Positions 6,412 to 13,431 of a stretch of 13,431 nucleotides of DNA are shown here, piece after piece; within the stretch, counting starts at the first letter, position 1, and every line of letters starts with the position of its first letter. Source of the DNA: Russula earlei (taxonomy: Eukaryota > Basidiomycota > Agaricomycetes > Russulales > Russulaceae); contig JAGFNK010001186.1 of NCBI GenBank assembly GCA_025769875.1, positions 1 through 13,431 on the forward strand. The letters are read 5' to 3'. A program made the position numbers and the translations under genes. The notes beneath the pieces are model-generated. The model saw only the letters and a program-made list of their open reading frames with translations. It did not search any database and was not told the origin of the DNA.

Positions 6412-7753
6412 AGGCCTCGAGGCCTCTGCGGTTGAGTGAGTCACGAGGAACTAAATTGCATCTGAGTGCCCTGTCATACTTAAAATTGTGTTCATAATCT
6501 CTGTACATTGTATTGAATCGATTAAGATGTACAACTAGCAGTAGTTGGGGTTTGGAATGGTTTGGAACTCCGACATCAAGTCTTCATCACTGCCATCATC
6601 GTCAGCAACAACGATGAGACCCCAATTGCCACTTCATGTTGTCGGGCCGTCTCCTTGGAAACCCTGATCCTAACATAACTATAGAACCATCTCTATTTTT
6701 TTGACTGCGGACCGTTGTACGTTACCTCAGCGAGACAGGGAACACGATGGCGCGCCGACCTCCCTCGGTGACTTCACGGCGGTGTGCTCCCAACGTCGCT
6801 GGTACTGTATCACTTGCTCTACCAATAGAAAACTCATGTACGTCATTGCCGATCGTAGACAGTTGCTATGCTGACTGCCTGATTTCAGGAACGCTTAAGA
6901 CAAGGAATTCGGAATCTACCATCATGTCGTTCATGGGAAAAGATCTCCCCGCGGTGCGCAAGACACCACGGTAACGGACAAGAATTCTGCTCCCCTGGCA
7001 GTGCAGGTTCGAATCTGGCTGACGTGCTGCTTCTTTTTCAAATGGCAATGTCCTTATCTCAGGGTATATGGCGTTCGAGTATTCGGGGTTCGAGCGGCTC
7101 TGGTCATCCCATGTCCGTGTCCTGTAACATTACTGGATCAGACGAGCTGCAGTTTTTACCTTGCGTGCTTGGGCTCGCGCTGATGACCTTTGGCCAAAAC
7201 GCTCTGTCGGTCGTGGTAACAGATATTTGAAAGGCGTACAATGAATGGTTCGACCGAACTCCGTATCGCAGCGCAGAAAAGATCTAATATCTAAGTAAGA
7301 CCGACATAGTGGAAAACCCATGGTCGGCTGAGTGAAAGCCACCGGGACTTGGAGTTAGCGGCTTCGAATCATTGAAAGGCATAGGCGTTGAGGTCAATAA
7401 GTCTTCAACTAACAATCAGCAGTTATGGGTAAGACAGAGGCCTGATGGACATACTTGTCTATGGCACCCCAGCTGAAGAGCGCCACTCCACGACCAACTT
7501 TTTAATGCATCCTTGACAAACTCGCTCAACGAGTCTCGCGACAATTTAGTTTGCTGACTCGCATGACCGTCGTGAGATCACTTGTTGCCATCCCTTATCC
7601 TTATTTTGATAGCGGAGCCGGAACCTTCAAAAGCCTCGTCAAGCGAGGTCTCGAAGCCTTGCGTGAACAGAAAACTCGCCTTGAGCGCACAGCCTCTTTG
7701 ACTCGTACGTAACGGCCTCTCTCTTCTCTTCTCTCGATAGGTAGGTAAAAAAA
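6412..7753. other. Region with no recognised gene, after the host pseudogene
   Basis: The region starts with a perfect 14-bp palindrome (6412-6425) directly after the host stop codon. Open frames are short and resemble nothing I know: + 6747-6974 (75 codons) and + 7024-7230 (68 codons). The stretch on the - strand at 6194-6508 is the antisense of the host exons. A B-box-like TTCGAAT at 7007-7015 is treated under rejected items. Confidence 0.5.
7563..7712 (+). CDS. Possible short exon or small ORF, unknown
   Basis: An ATG opens a 49-codon frame with a coding-like texture, including FDSGAGTFKSLVKRGLEALR and a charged helix-like tail. The frame is open upstream to 7506. It ends at a good donor (C|GTACGT, 7706), and a pyrimidine-rich tract ending in GATAG (7740) could be its acceptor. 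It could be a coding exon of an eroded gene whose 3' part was displaced by the MITE at 7754. I recognise no family; it may be chance. Confidence 0.2.
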   Translation: MTVVRSLVAIPYPYFDSGAGTFKSLVKRGLEALREQKTRLERTASLTRT

Positions 7754-7954
7754 GGTTATTTTCGGCCCACAGCCGTGGGAAATTGGTCATCTGTCGTGCG
7801 GCCGTTGCCAACTACATTGTAGAAGAATGTTGTTTGCCAGCCGTGTTTTGTAGTCTAACATACACACATACACAAATACAATCATACAACAAGCCAAACA
7901 ATACGGCCGGAACGATAGATGGCCAATTTCCCACAGTTGTGGGCCAAAATAACC
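7754..7954. mobile_element. MITE-like element, 201 bp, with 51-bp terminal inverted repeats
   Basis: The left arm 7754-7804 and right arm 7904-7954 are reverse complements at about 87 percent, with two 1-base gaps; both ends read GGTTATTTT. Each arm carries its own small hairpin, CCCACAGCCGTGGG (left) and CCCACAGTTGTGGG (right). The 99-bp centre has CA-rich stretches and no coding capacity. This is the form of a non-autonomous DNA transposon. The target duplication is unclear: TA occurs on the left (7746-7747) and right (7959-7960) a few bases out, so a Tc1/mariner-type origin is possible but unproven. Confidence 0.75.
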
Positions 7955-8179
7955 TCGTTAAAGAAAACTCAAATCAATGTAATTGTGAATCATTCTATCA
8001 GTGTAACTAGCACATAAGTCTGTATATGAGACAATCAGTTGCAGTGATCACCTGGGCCTATGGTCAGTTGAGCTGACAAATGGCTCAACTACGTCATATA
8101 TCATCATCATGTCCTTGGTGGGTCCATCTCATCAAGGGTCTTTTGCCGATCTAGGCCCTGTCTCGCTTCTAGAGATGGA
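7955..8179. other. Spacer between MITE and secreted-protein gene
   Basis: No coding region was recognised. It presumably contains the 3' untranslated region and end of the - strand gene at 8180-8506; no clear AATAAA is visible on that strand. Confidence 0.4.
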
Positions 8180-8506
8180 TTAAGATAAGGGGCTCGTTTT
8201 TTTTGCGTAAACCTGAGTACCCTCCTTCTTAGATTCTCTTGATTGACTCGATTTGCCCGATGACGATGGTCGCGCCCCCCCTCCAGCATTATCACCAATA
8301 GCCAAATTTTTTAAAAATTCGGTCATCTTGTCGGGCGGTCGAGGCCCCCTTTCACGATTATGAACACTGTGAGGTAAAGTCAACTTCAAGGGGAAGGGGA
8401 AAGATGACTTAAAAAGGTGAGCGTACCTTGAACCTGAAGGAAGCGCGAACGATGGAGCGACGCCAAAGGCGAGGCAAAATATGGCTACAACAATGGAGGT
8501 ACGCAT
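8180..8506 (-). CDS. Small secreted protein, unknown function (one intron)
   Basis: The start at 8506 is chosen because it puts a classic signal peptide at the N-terminus (MRTSIVVAIFCLAFGVAPSF, then ALP, with likely cleavage after the Ala of SFA or nearby). The in-frame ATG 13 codons upstream would place polar residues first. A likely intron at 8367-8426 (GTACGC...CTCACAG, 60 nt, pyrimidine-rich, TTGAC branch-like) gives an 88-residue precursor. Because 60 is a multiple of 3 and has no stop, the unspliced frame also reads through (108 residues). The mature part is Ser/Pro/Lys-rich and polar, with MTEFLKNLAIGDNAGGG and a tail SSSGKSSQSRESKKEG, and has no cysteine pattern. Upstream on the - strand is an A/C-rich leader typical of fungal genes. 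I recognise no named family. Confidence 0.6.
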   Translation of the reverse strand: MRTSIVVAIFCLAFGVAPSFALPSGSRYAHLFKSSFPFPLKLTLPHSVHNRERGPRPPDKMTEFLKNLAIGDNAGGGARPSSSGKSSQSRESKKEGTQVYAKKTSPLS

Positions 8507-8545
8507 TGTTACTTGATTGTGGATTTTTGTACTGAGAGTTGTCAA

Positions 8546-10683
8546 AGTCGTCGACGGCGGAGTAGAAATTGTGGAAGGATTGTCAGCAACTGGGCCTGCC
8601 AGTATGAAGCGAATGGGAGAACAGCTGGAGAGAATTGTAACTGCAGGTGTCAGCTTTGTACTGTCGCAAAGCCCGGATCGGGATTGGTGAGACCATCATC
8701 GCACCATGATCATCTAGTGTTGATGCAGCATTCGTGCGTCGACCTCTCTAGAAAGGAGCGAACGTGTGAAGGCCACTTGAAACCGTCCCCGAGTGATGAA
8801 GGCAGAGTGCTTCACATCAGCCACTGCGAATTGCGAATTGGTTCAATATCATGATGTGAGATCAAAACTGCAGGTGCTGATATGCAGCCAGCACATGGGC
8901 CAACCGGACCAGTATTGTAGTCACACAACAGACAGCCTGAGGAACGGATAAGTCGAGATCACTAAAATTCAACTCAGAGAAGTGGCCGGACTTAACTGGC
9001 AGATAGTGATCCTGCTCGTGATACTCGCCGACTTGATGGGCACCAGCTCTGCGGTGGGCGCGGATACCAAACCATTGACCGGCCTGGCTGTGTACGAGTA
9101 GGATGCCGATGTTGGGATGCCCCTAGAACGAGAATCGCTGGCGCTGTCAGAATTCTGCCGCGGAGGGATACAGGCCGAGGTATGCGTTGGCTGAGCACTT
9201 CGCTGATCACGTGGAGAGCGCTTGTTGGTGGGCTGATCGGAGGTGAGTGGCTAACGGACCCGGTGGGACTTGCGATTTCTGCGCGATCCGTTTGATGATG
9301 ATGATCCAGGAGGGGTAAATATCAAAGGTGGTACGGACTGACGGGAGAAGAGACGCCATTGGATGTGGTGGGACTTGCTACCCGGGGACACGCCTTCCAA
9401 CATGATTGAACAAAGGCCATTCGCGGAAGACCGTGGTACGTGATCGCAAATGATAACGACGTGTGCCTAGCCAAGAAGCGTGGCAAGGCTTCTAGGACTG
9501 TCGAGGGGGAAAGAGGTGCGTTCTTTGTCTCTATGGTGCAGCAACTCGCGCGCCAACTGGCTCTTCTCGTGCGACACTGCTGCCACCATGACCGATGGTC
9601 GCTTGGAAGCTTGCTCCCTTCCTCCCACCCCCACCCTAACGACCTGGGTGCTGCCACCAACCTTGCTCGTTCCTCCATCTCACATGCCTGTTCTTCCGCT
9701 CCTCTCTCTCTCTACCCTTCCCCGCAGGGTAAATTCCCATTTCCTCATTGCGATCATCAACATGTCATTTTGTTATTCTACGTCACAGTTGCATTGGAGT
9801 AGTTGTTCCCCTGATGGGAGTAAATATGTGGGAGGCATATCGGTTGCACTATGAGTCTGGTGACGATTAAGGATCAAGTATATGTACCATTTCGAGTGTT
9901 GGTCTAACCACTTTCTCGCGAGGACCACTCCGATCCGAAGGACACTCGCTCAATCCTTGTCGCACCTCGTGAGTTCTTCACTTGACCACCATCGTGACTA
10001 CCATCACCTCGATGCAAATCAAGAGAGAATCGAGCCAGAATAAAACAAAGCGAGTGGATTTATGTCTTGATTGTCCCGGGATATGGCAAGATGATTGTAG
10101 TGCGCCGGAATAGTACACTTGAGTTCATAAGGCTGTACAGAGGGAGCCTCCCAGGGAAGGAGAGCAGCTAGACCGACGAGGGGACAGATGCGAACGCGAT
10201 GAGGTTGTGAGAGGCGGCGAAAGGCAATCCTGGCGATATCGGAGGCAGAGAGGAAAAGAGCGGAAATGACTTGTTATTCACTAAGACATTGCCTGGAAGC
10301 GTTGGGATCAAAGGGAGAGAGGTTCTGAAACGGAGTCGAGAGTGAGCCAGATATGAAACCAGAATCCACGGCAAATACAAATCGAGATGACGGGAATGAG
10401 ACTGGACGAGTGCGGCCGCATCTTTGAAATCAAGGGCTATTACAGCCTCCGAGACTACCCGGCGAGAAGCACGATGCGAACCCGAAGCGTTTAGGGCGGC
10501 GAGCGCTCGCGTACTGTTGCGACGAGACGGGGGTGGTCGGGAAGGGGGCACGTGAGGGTTGAGGCGAGCGCGGGACTGTTGAGGCTGATGTAAAATGTCG
10601 AGCCCTGTAGATAAACAAAGAGATGCAAGGAGATAGAAGGGGAAACGAGGTGAGGACCTGATTCTAACGCAGACGAATGGACC
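8546..10683. other. Long stretch with no recognised gene
   Basis: Several frames of 60-127 codons overlap on both strands without known motifs. Two places look more gene-like. At 9588-9860 (+) a good start context (GCCACCATGACC), a CT-rich tract ending in CCGCAG (9723-9728) and a terminal stretch SSCSPDGSKYVGG recall, weakly, a WD40 blade. At 10168-10620 (-) a pyrimidine-rich, Pro/Ser/Arg-rich region lies below a T-rich tract, as in the 5' part of a fungal gene. Neither gives a consistent exon model. CT runs (9700-9715) and a 12-bp palindrome at 10499-10510 are the only other structures noted. Confidence 0.4.
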
Positions 10684-10712
10684 AAAAAATAAAAATAAAA
10701 ATAAATAAAAAA
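10684..10712. repeat. A/T simple repeat (AAAAAT-type)
   Basis: A run of A4-6 T blocks about 29 bp long. On the - strand it is a T-rich tract that could act as a promoter element for the possible - strand gene below it, or it may be a remnant of a poly(A) insertion. No target duplication was seen. Confidence 0.7.
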
Positions 10713-11284
10713 CGTGAAACGTGCTCGCAACAAAATGTAATTCAAACTTATTTCAGGATCAAAGGCCATCGCGCTTAGTCGCGCACCGCGTTCTCCAATC
10801 CGAACTCAACCACGCTCGGTCTTGCTATACTGGCCACTACCTTGCGAACTCTGAGGCCCGAGCGTCCCTTTGACTTGGCCTCAGTTCCGCCACGCAAGCA
10901 CTTGAGCGACTCGGCGGTTCGGTCACGGCTAGACGACTCGCTACCCGCATGGAGAGGGCATCGCTGCGAGACAGGAATAGTTACCCCTGCGTGTGGCGCA
11001 GCTGTGGACAACTTTGCTTTCCCAGTTTGCAGGTGATATTTCCGATGGCAACATGATAATAGGGACCGCCCAAGAGTATATAAAGCCACTACTTGGGGTA
11101 CCAATTCTCTCCAGCTGTGCTATTCGTTTTATTCTTCAAGTTGGTACTGGTTACCAGCAGACCTTTTACGTTCAATTTGTTCAGACTTTGACCTCCACAA
11201 CCATCCTATTCACTGTTGAACTGGAACCCGAACAGATCAAAGAAGGCGAAGACCTTCATACAAGGTTCAAGATCTGCTCATAGA
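10713..11284. other. Promoter-bearing spacer left of copia element 2
   Basis: This is GC-rich to about 11000 with no recognised gene, then holds a TATA box and leader-like sequence. An open + frame (10993-11283) ends in a charged stretch (LEPEQIKEGEDLHTRF) that I cannot assign. Confidence 0.4.
11077..11084 (+). promoter_or_regulatory. TATA box, promoter reading toward copia element 2
   Basis: TATATAAA is followed about 25-35 bases on by a pyrimidine-rich start-like region (TTCTCTCCAGC at 11103-11113) and some 170 bases of CT/CA-rich leader. The first usable ATG would be at 11284, where the LTR begins. It could be the promoter of a disrupted host gene or lie within an older, unrecognised LTR. 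Confidence 0.45.
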
Positions 11285-11598
11285 TGTTATGTGTTAGACA
11301 GAACTTTAGTATATGCGCTTATGGCAATAGGGTTATGCATACTATGCTATCTATCACAAGATGCAGCCTTATGCTGCGTCTAGAACATTTCCACATCACA
11401 TGTCACTGAGTGCACAATATAGTGGACACCTGTAGTCACCTCTTTTGGACTTAGGAACAGCCCTGGGTCATAGAGGTATAAATACCATACATGTAGACGA
11501 GTATATACATTGCTCTACACCCCAATATCACTTGAGCATTAGCACAACCTCTAAGGTGGGTTGCTTGGCCTGTTAGCTGCGCTCTATGCTGCGCAACA
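11285..11598 (+). repeat. 5' LTR of copia element 2
   Basis: The right end is firm: GCGCAACA touches the primer site. The left end is inferred at TGTTATG (11285), giving TGTT...AACA ends and 314 bp; TGTTAGAC at 11292 is an alternative. A TATAAATA box at 11477-11484 suits the LTR promoter. Without a second LTR the left end cannot be proved. Confidence 0.7.
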
Positions 11599-11613
11599 GG
11601 TTATGGGCCCTGC
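11599..11613 (+). other. Primer-binding site of copia element 2
   Basis: GGTTATGGGCCCTGC directly follows the LTR end AACA and is identical over 15 bases to the primer site of element 1. It is complementary to the anticodon-arm region of initiator tRNA-Met. Confidence 0.9.
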
Positions 11614-11767
11614 AAGCCATGCGCCTTCATCGGCTGCAACGATGGCGAAGCATCCCTGAAGCCTGCATGCTGCGGCAAGCTAGTCTACCCCATGGGGAGA
11701 CTATGTCGGCTTGTTTGAATACAAATACTCTTACTGACGACCTCTAAGCCCTTTTCTAACAGCTATT

Positions 11768-12506
11768 ATGTCATCATCTCAACCCTCTGCCCCTGTTGTC
11801 CCCATCCTTGATGGTGCAAACTATGGTATTTGGTCAAAGGCTATGAAAGCCTACCTCATGTCTGTTGGACTATGGGGTTATTGCAATGGCACATTTGAAC
11901 TGCCAACCCTTCCTGGACTTCCTCAGGCGCCTCTTGCTGAAGAGATTGCTGCCCAGGCTGCCGCTATTGTAGCCCTGAGAGAATGGAACAAAGGAAATGA
12001 TATGGCAGTAGGCCACATGGTCCTTAGATCGAGCATCGCGATCCAACAAGATCTTACATCTTTGGATAATGCTGAAACTATCTGGAATTGCCTTGAAACC
12101 CTTTATGGCACAGCGACTACAGTTAGCATTTATAAGGACTTTAAAGAAGCCATCTCCATTTGCATTAACCCGAGCCAACATCCTGGCCCACAAATAGATC
12201 GCATACACACTGCATTCCAGCATCTCACCGCCTCCTCCCTTCCTATCCCTGACACCCTGCAGGCGCTCATCATGCTTGCTGCCATTCCCCAGAAATGGGA
12301 AATGCTTGTCCACATTGTTACTCAGAACTATGAAGTGGCTGACCTTAATGCTAAGGACGTCTGAGAGGCTATCGTCTCTCAATATCAAACTGAGATCAAT
12401 CGCGGAACATGTCACGGTAACTAGCCATGTCAGTTCACAAGCGGAAAACAAGTTGATGATAAAGAGGTGTTCAAGAAATGGGCTGGTTCCCGTGTATAAT
12501 GAGTAA
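11768..12506 (+). pseudogene. gag of copia element 2 (UBN2-type), broken by TGA and frameshift
   Basis: The ATG at 11768 opens 198 codons that start with a copia-type Gag signature: ILDGANYGIWSKAMKAYL, then IWNCLETLYGT, YKDFKEAI and the typical proline-ended TLQALIMLAAIP. These belong to the gag-polypeptide of copia elements (UBN2 family), the structural protein of the virus-like particle. The frame ends at TGA 12362-12364, but the same frame continues with EAIVSQYQTEINRG. After about 12405 the similarity to Gag moves to another frame (SHVSSQAENKL...), which ends at 12506. So there is one nonsense codon and one frameshift. The TGA could come from CGA by a CpG transition. The zinc knuckle and all of pol are missing here because of element 3. 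Confidence 0.85.
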
Positions 12507-12924
12507 GGATCCCTGCAGCGGTCGAAGTGTTTTATGCTAAACAGGTTATGGCCAATAGACCCTTCCTAGTACGACTCGGTCCGTTGAGAAGCTAGGGTAA
12601 GTTTGTAATGGGATAGACTAGGGCTGGTTCCACTAGCTATATGCATTCAAGTCCGTCAGGGACCTTGAACAACGCAGAGAGAGTAGAGGAAGGTAAGTCT
12701 TAAAGGAGGAGAGCTCTTCTCAGAGGAGTGAAGAGAGACTCTTAGGGAAGGAAGGGAAAGGTGAAGAGTAGATGGTGGATGGTGTGTTGAGAGTTGATGA
12801 AATGGAGAGGTATTTGTGGTTGAAGTTTGTGAGAGTGAAGTGGGTTGCAGGAGAATATGTTGGACAAGAGTAGGTTGGATTCTACAAGAGACCAAGCTTA
12901 GGGCTTTGGTCACAAAGTACTGAG

Positions 12925-12934
12925 CTTATATATA
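12925..12934 (-). promoter_or_regulatory. TATA box in LTR of element 3
   Basis: TATATATAAG on the - strand, about 375 bases from the upstream LTR end, with a CT-rich transcribed region below it. Confidence 0.55.
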
Positions 12935-12980
12935 CAGGAGAAGCGCAGCAATAGCTGTGCTTTGACTGTGCTACTAGTAT

Positions 12981-13012
12981 AGTAGGAGTCATAATAAGTA
13001 GGAGTCATAGGA
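12981..13012. repeat. 16-bp tandem repeat in LTR of element 3
   Basis: AGTAGGAGTCATAATA (12981-12996) is followed directly by AGTAGGAGTCATAGGA (12997-13012), with 14 of 16 bases shared. In the - strand LTR it lies about 50 bases upstream of the TATA box, a usual place for an enhancer-type repeat. Confidence 0.85.
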
Positions 13013-13308
13013 ATGAGGCCATGAATGAGTCAGAACCAAGTAACTGTGCTGCACAGTAGGTGCGCAGCATTGCACAGTCGAAACTAAGAAGTGAATATAA
13101 ATGGGAAGAAGAACCAAACAAAGGAAAGGAACAGCAATCCAGTGTTACCTGGACGTGTATGGATCACATGATAACACAGAAGGGATCATGAGACGTAAGA
13201 GATCACAAGACCAATAAGTAAAGGGACGTACGCAAGCAAGCAGTCCATAGCAAGAGGTAAGAAAGTAACGTAAAAGGAAAATGGGTGTGCTGGTTGTAAA
13301 ATAAAACC

Positions 13309-13317
13309 CCCCTCAAG
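13309..13317 (-). other. Polypurine tract of element 3
   Basis: CCCCTCAAG on the + strand reads CTTGAGGGG on the - strand, with two more G at 13307-13308 running into the LTR end. This G-run next to an LTR start is the expected plus-strand primer. Confidence 0.55.
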
Positions 13318-13356
13318 GCCACACTAGAACGTGAGAATGACAATGATAAGGCTGAC

Positions 13357-13431
13357 CTACTTTCCTCCAAGGCTGGTCTGACTTCGCAGATCGTACCCTT
13401 TTTGTTTGATAATCTCCTCTGTGGGACGCTT
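13357..13431 (-). CDS. C-terminal end of the polyprotein of element 3 (partial)
   Basis: A - strand frame enters from the right edge, reads 24 codons (TEEIIKQKGYDLRSQTSLGG in the middle) and stops at TAG (13357-13359), about 40 bases before the G-rich tract. The placement fits the last residues of pol. The peptide is too short to identify. Confidence 0.3.
   Translation of the reverse strand, partial: KRPTEEIIKQKGYDLRSQTSLGGK

Larger units (their letters stand above)
11285..12527 (+). mobile_element. Ty1/copia element 2, 5' portion, cut by element 3
   Basis: LTR, primer site and gag appear in the correct + strand order, then the sequence is interrupted at about 12528 by the LTR of another element. 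Pol and the 3' LTR are not in the window and may lie beyond the right edge or be lost. Confidence 0.8.
12528..13308 (-). repeat. 3' LTR of element 3
   Basis: The ends form an inverted repeat, TGTTTTAT (12528-12535) and ATAAAACC (13301-13308), one mismatch from perfect; the TG at the upstream end is apparently changed to GG. A TATATATAAG box on the - strand (12925-12934) is followed by a pyrimidine-rich leader of about 260 bases (12656-12913), as in fungal LTR U5 regions. A 16-bp tandem repeat (12981-13012, AGTAGGAGTCATA core) lies in U3, upstream of the TATA box. Boundaries are inferred from one copy only. Confidence 0.6.
12528..13431 (-). mobile_element. LTR retrotransposon 3, 3' end (body continues past right edge)
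   Basis: Read on the - strand, a partial reading frame is followed by a G-rich tract and then an LTR of about 781 bp that stops inside copia element 2 just after gag. The class is unknown: no pol motifs are in view. A Ty3-like element is plausible because of the long LTR and the short tract between stop codon and LTR. The predicted target duplication on this side is CGAAG (12523-12527); the matching copy would be outside the window. Confidence 0.6.

Noticed and set aside
6194..6508. 104-codon - strand open frame as a gene
   Set aside because: The + strand here carries a host exon with clear family motifs (GPSYCTLPLFHAP, VSHDGHHFRCKNP), so the - strand frame is its shadow.
6923..7040. Possible tRNA: B-box-like GGTTCGAATCT at 7006-7016, a 7-base partner (CATGTCG, 6923) for TGACGTG (7020-7026), and a T-run at 7034-7038
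   Set aside because: No A box and no plausible D or anticodon arm can be drawn in the 104 bases between; the T-arm stem has a mismatch. The acceptor match uses two wobble pairs and could occur by chance.
8513..8854. 113-codon + strand open frame with several cysteines
   Set aside because: It overlaps the leader and promoter of the - strand secreted-protein gene, has no signal peptide and no recognisable domain.
9786..9852. WD40 repeat blade (SCSPDGSKYVGG)
   Set aside because: Only one short match with no Trp-Asp end and no further blades nearby; kept only as a remark in the region entry.
12405..12425. TGTCACGGTAAC as the start of a fungal LTR
   Set aside because: The matching inverted end is not found downstream, and gag-like residues continue across this point in a shifted frame to 12506.
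12539..12551. AACAGGTTATGG, a third copia-like LTR end plus primer site
   Set aside because: The match stops after GGTTATGG (GGCC is missing one G and nothing further pairs), it lies inside the LTR of element 3, and no copia gag follows.

Overview
The window looks like a repeat-rich chromosomal region of a basidiomycete fungus, probably an agaricomycete. The reasons are GT-AG introns of 46-60 nt, a cysteine-rich protein family I remember from agaricomycetes, and three LTR retrotransposons, two of them with Ty1/copia primer-binding sites.

Left part (1-6411): one host gene on the + strand runs from the left edge to 6411. It encodes a Cys/His-rich protein of a family that I recall as ending in a von Willebrand A (VWA) domain. 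I could rebuild the reading frame by hand through 12 small introns and several very small exons (9, 10 and 17 nt). The gene is split after codon position 188 by a complete 4615-bp Ty1/copia element lying on the opposite strand (189-4803). That element has 437-bp LTRs, a 5-bp target duplication (GTCGT), a methionine-tRNA-type primer site and a polypurine tract. The LTRs differ at only 5 of 437 positions, yet the interior is full of stops, frameshifts and short tandem duplications. It was therefore probably already defective when it inserted. The host gene also has a TAG codon beside the target site and seems to have lost its VWA domain by an in-frame deletion.

Middle (6412-11284): this part is gene-poor. 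It holds a 201-bp MITE-like inverted-repeat element (7754-7954), a small secreted-protein gene on the - strand (8180-8506, one intron), an A/T simple repeat and a TATA-type promoter at about 11077. Other open frames here are short and I recognise none of them.

Right part (11285-13431): a second Ty1/copia element on the + strand begins here with an LTR, a primer site and a gag gene. Its gag is broken by a TGA and a frameshift. Just after gag it is cut by the 3' LTR (about 781 bp) of a third element on the - strand, whose body continues past the right edge. The window is thus a set of insertions: copia into a host gene, and another LTR element into a second copia. I saw no rRNA, CRISPR array or convincing tRNA.
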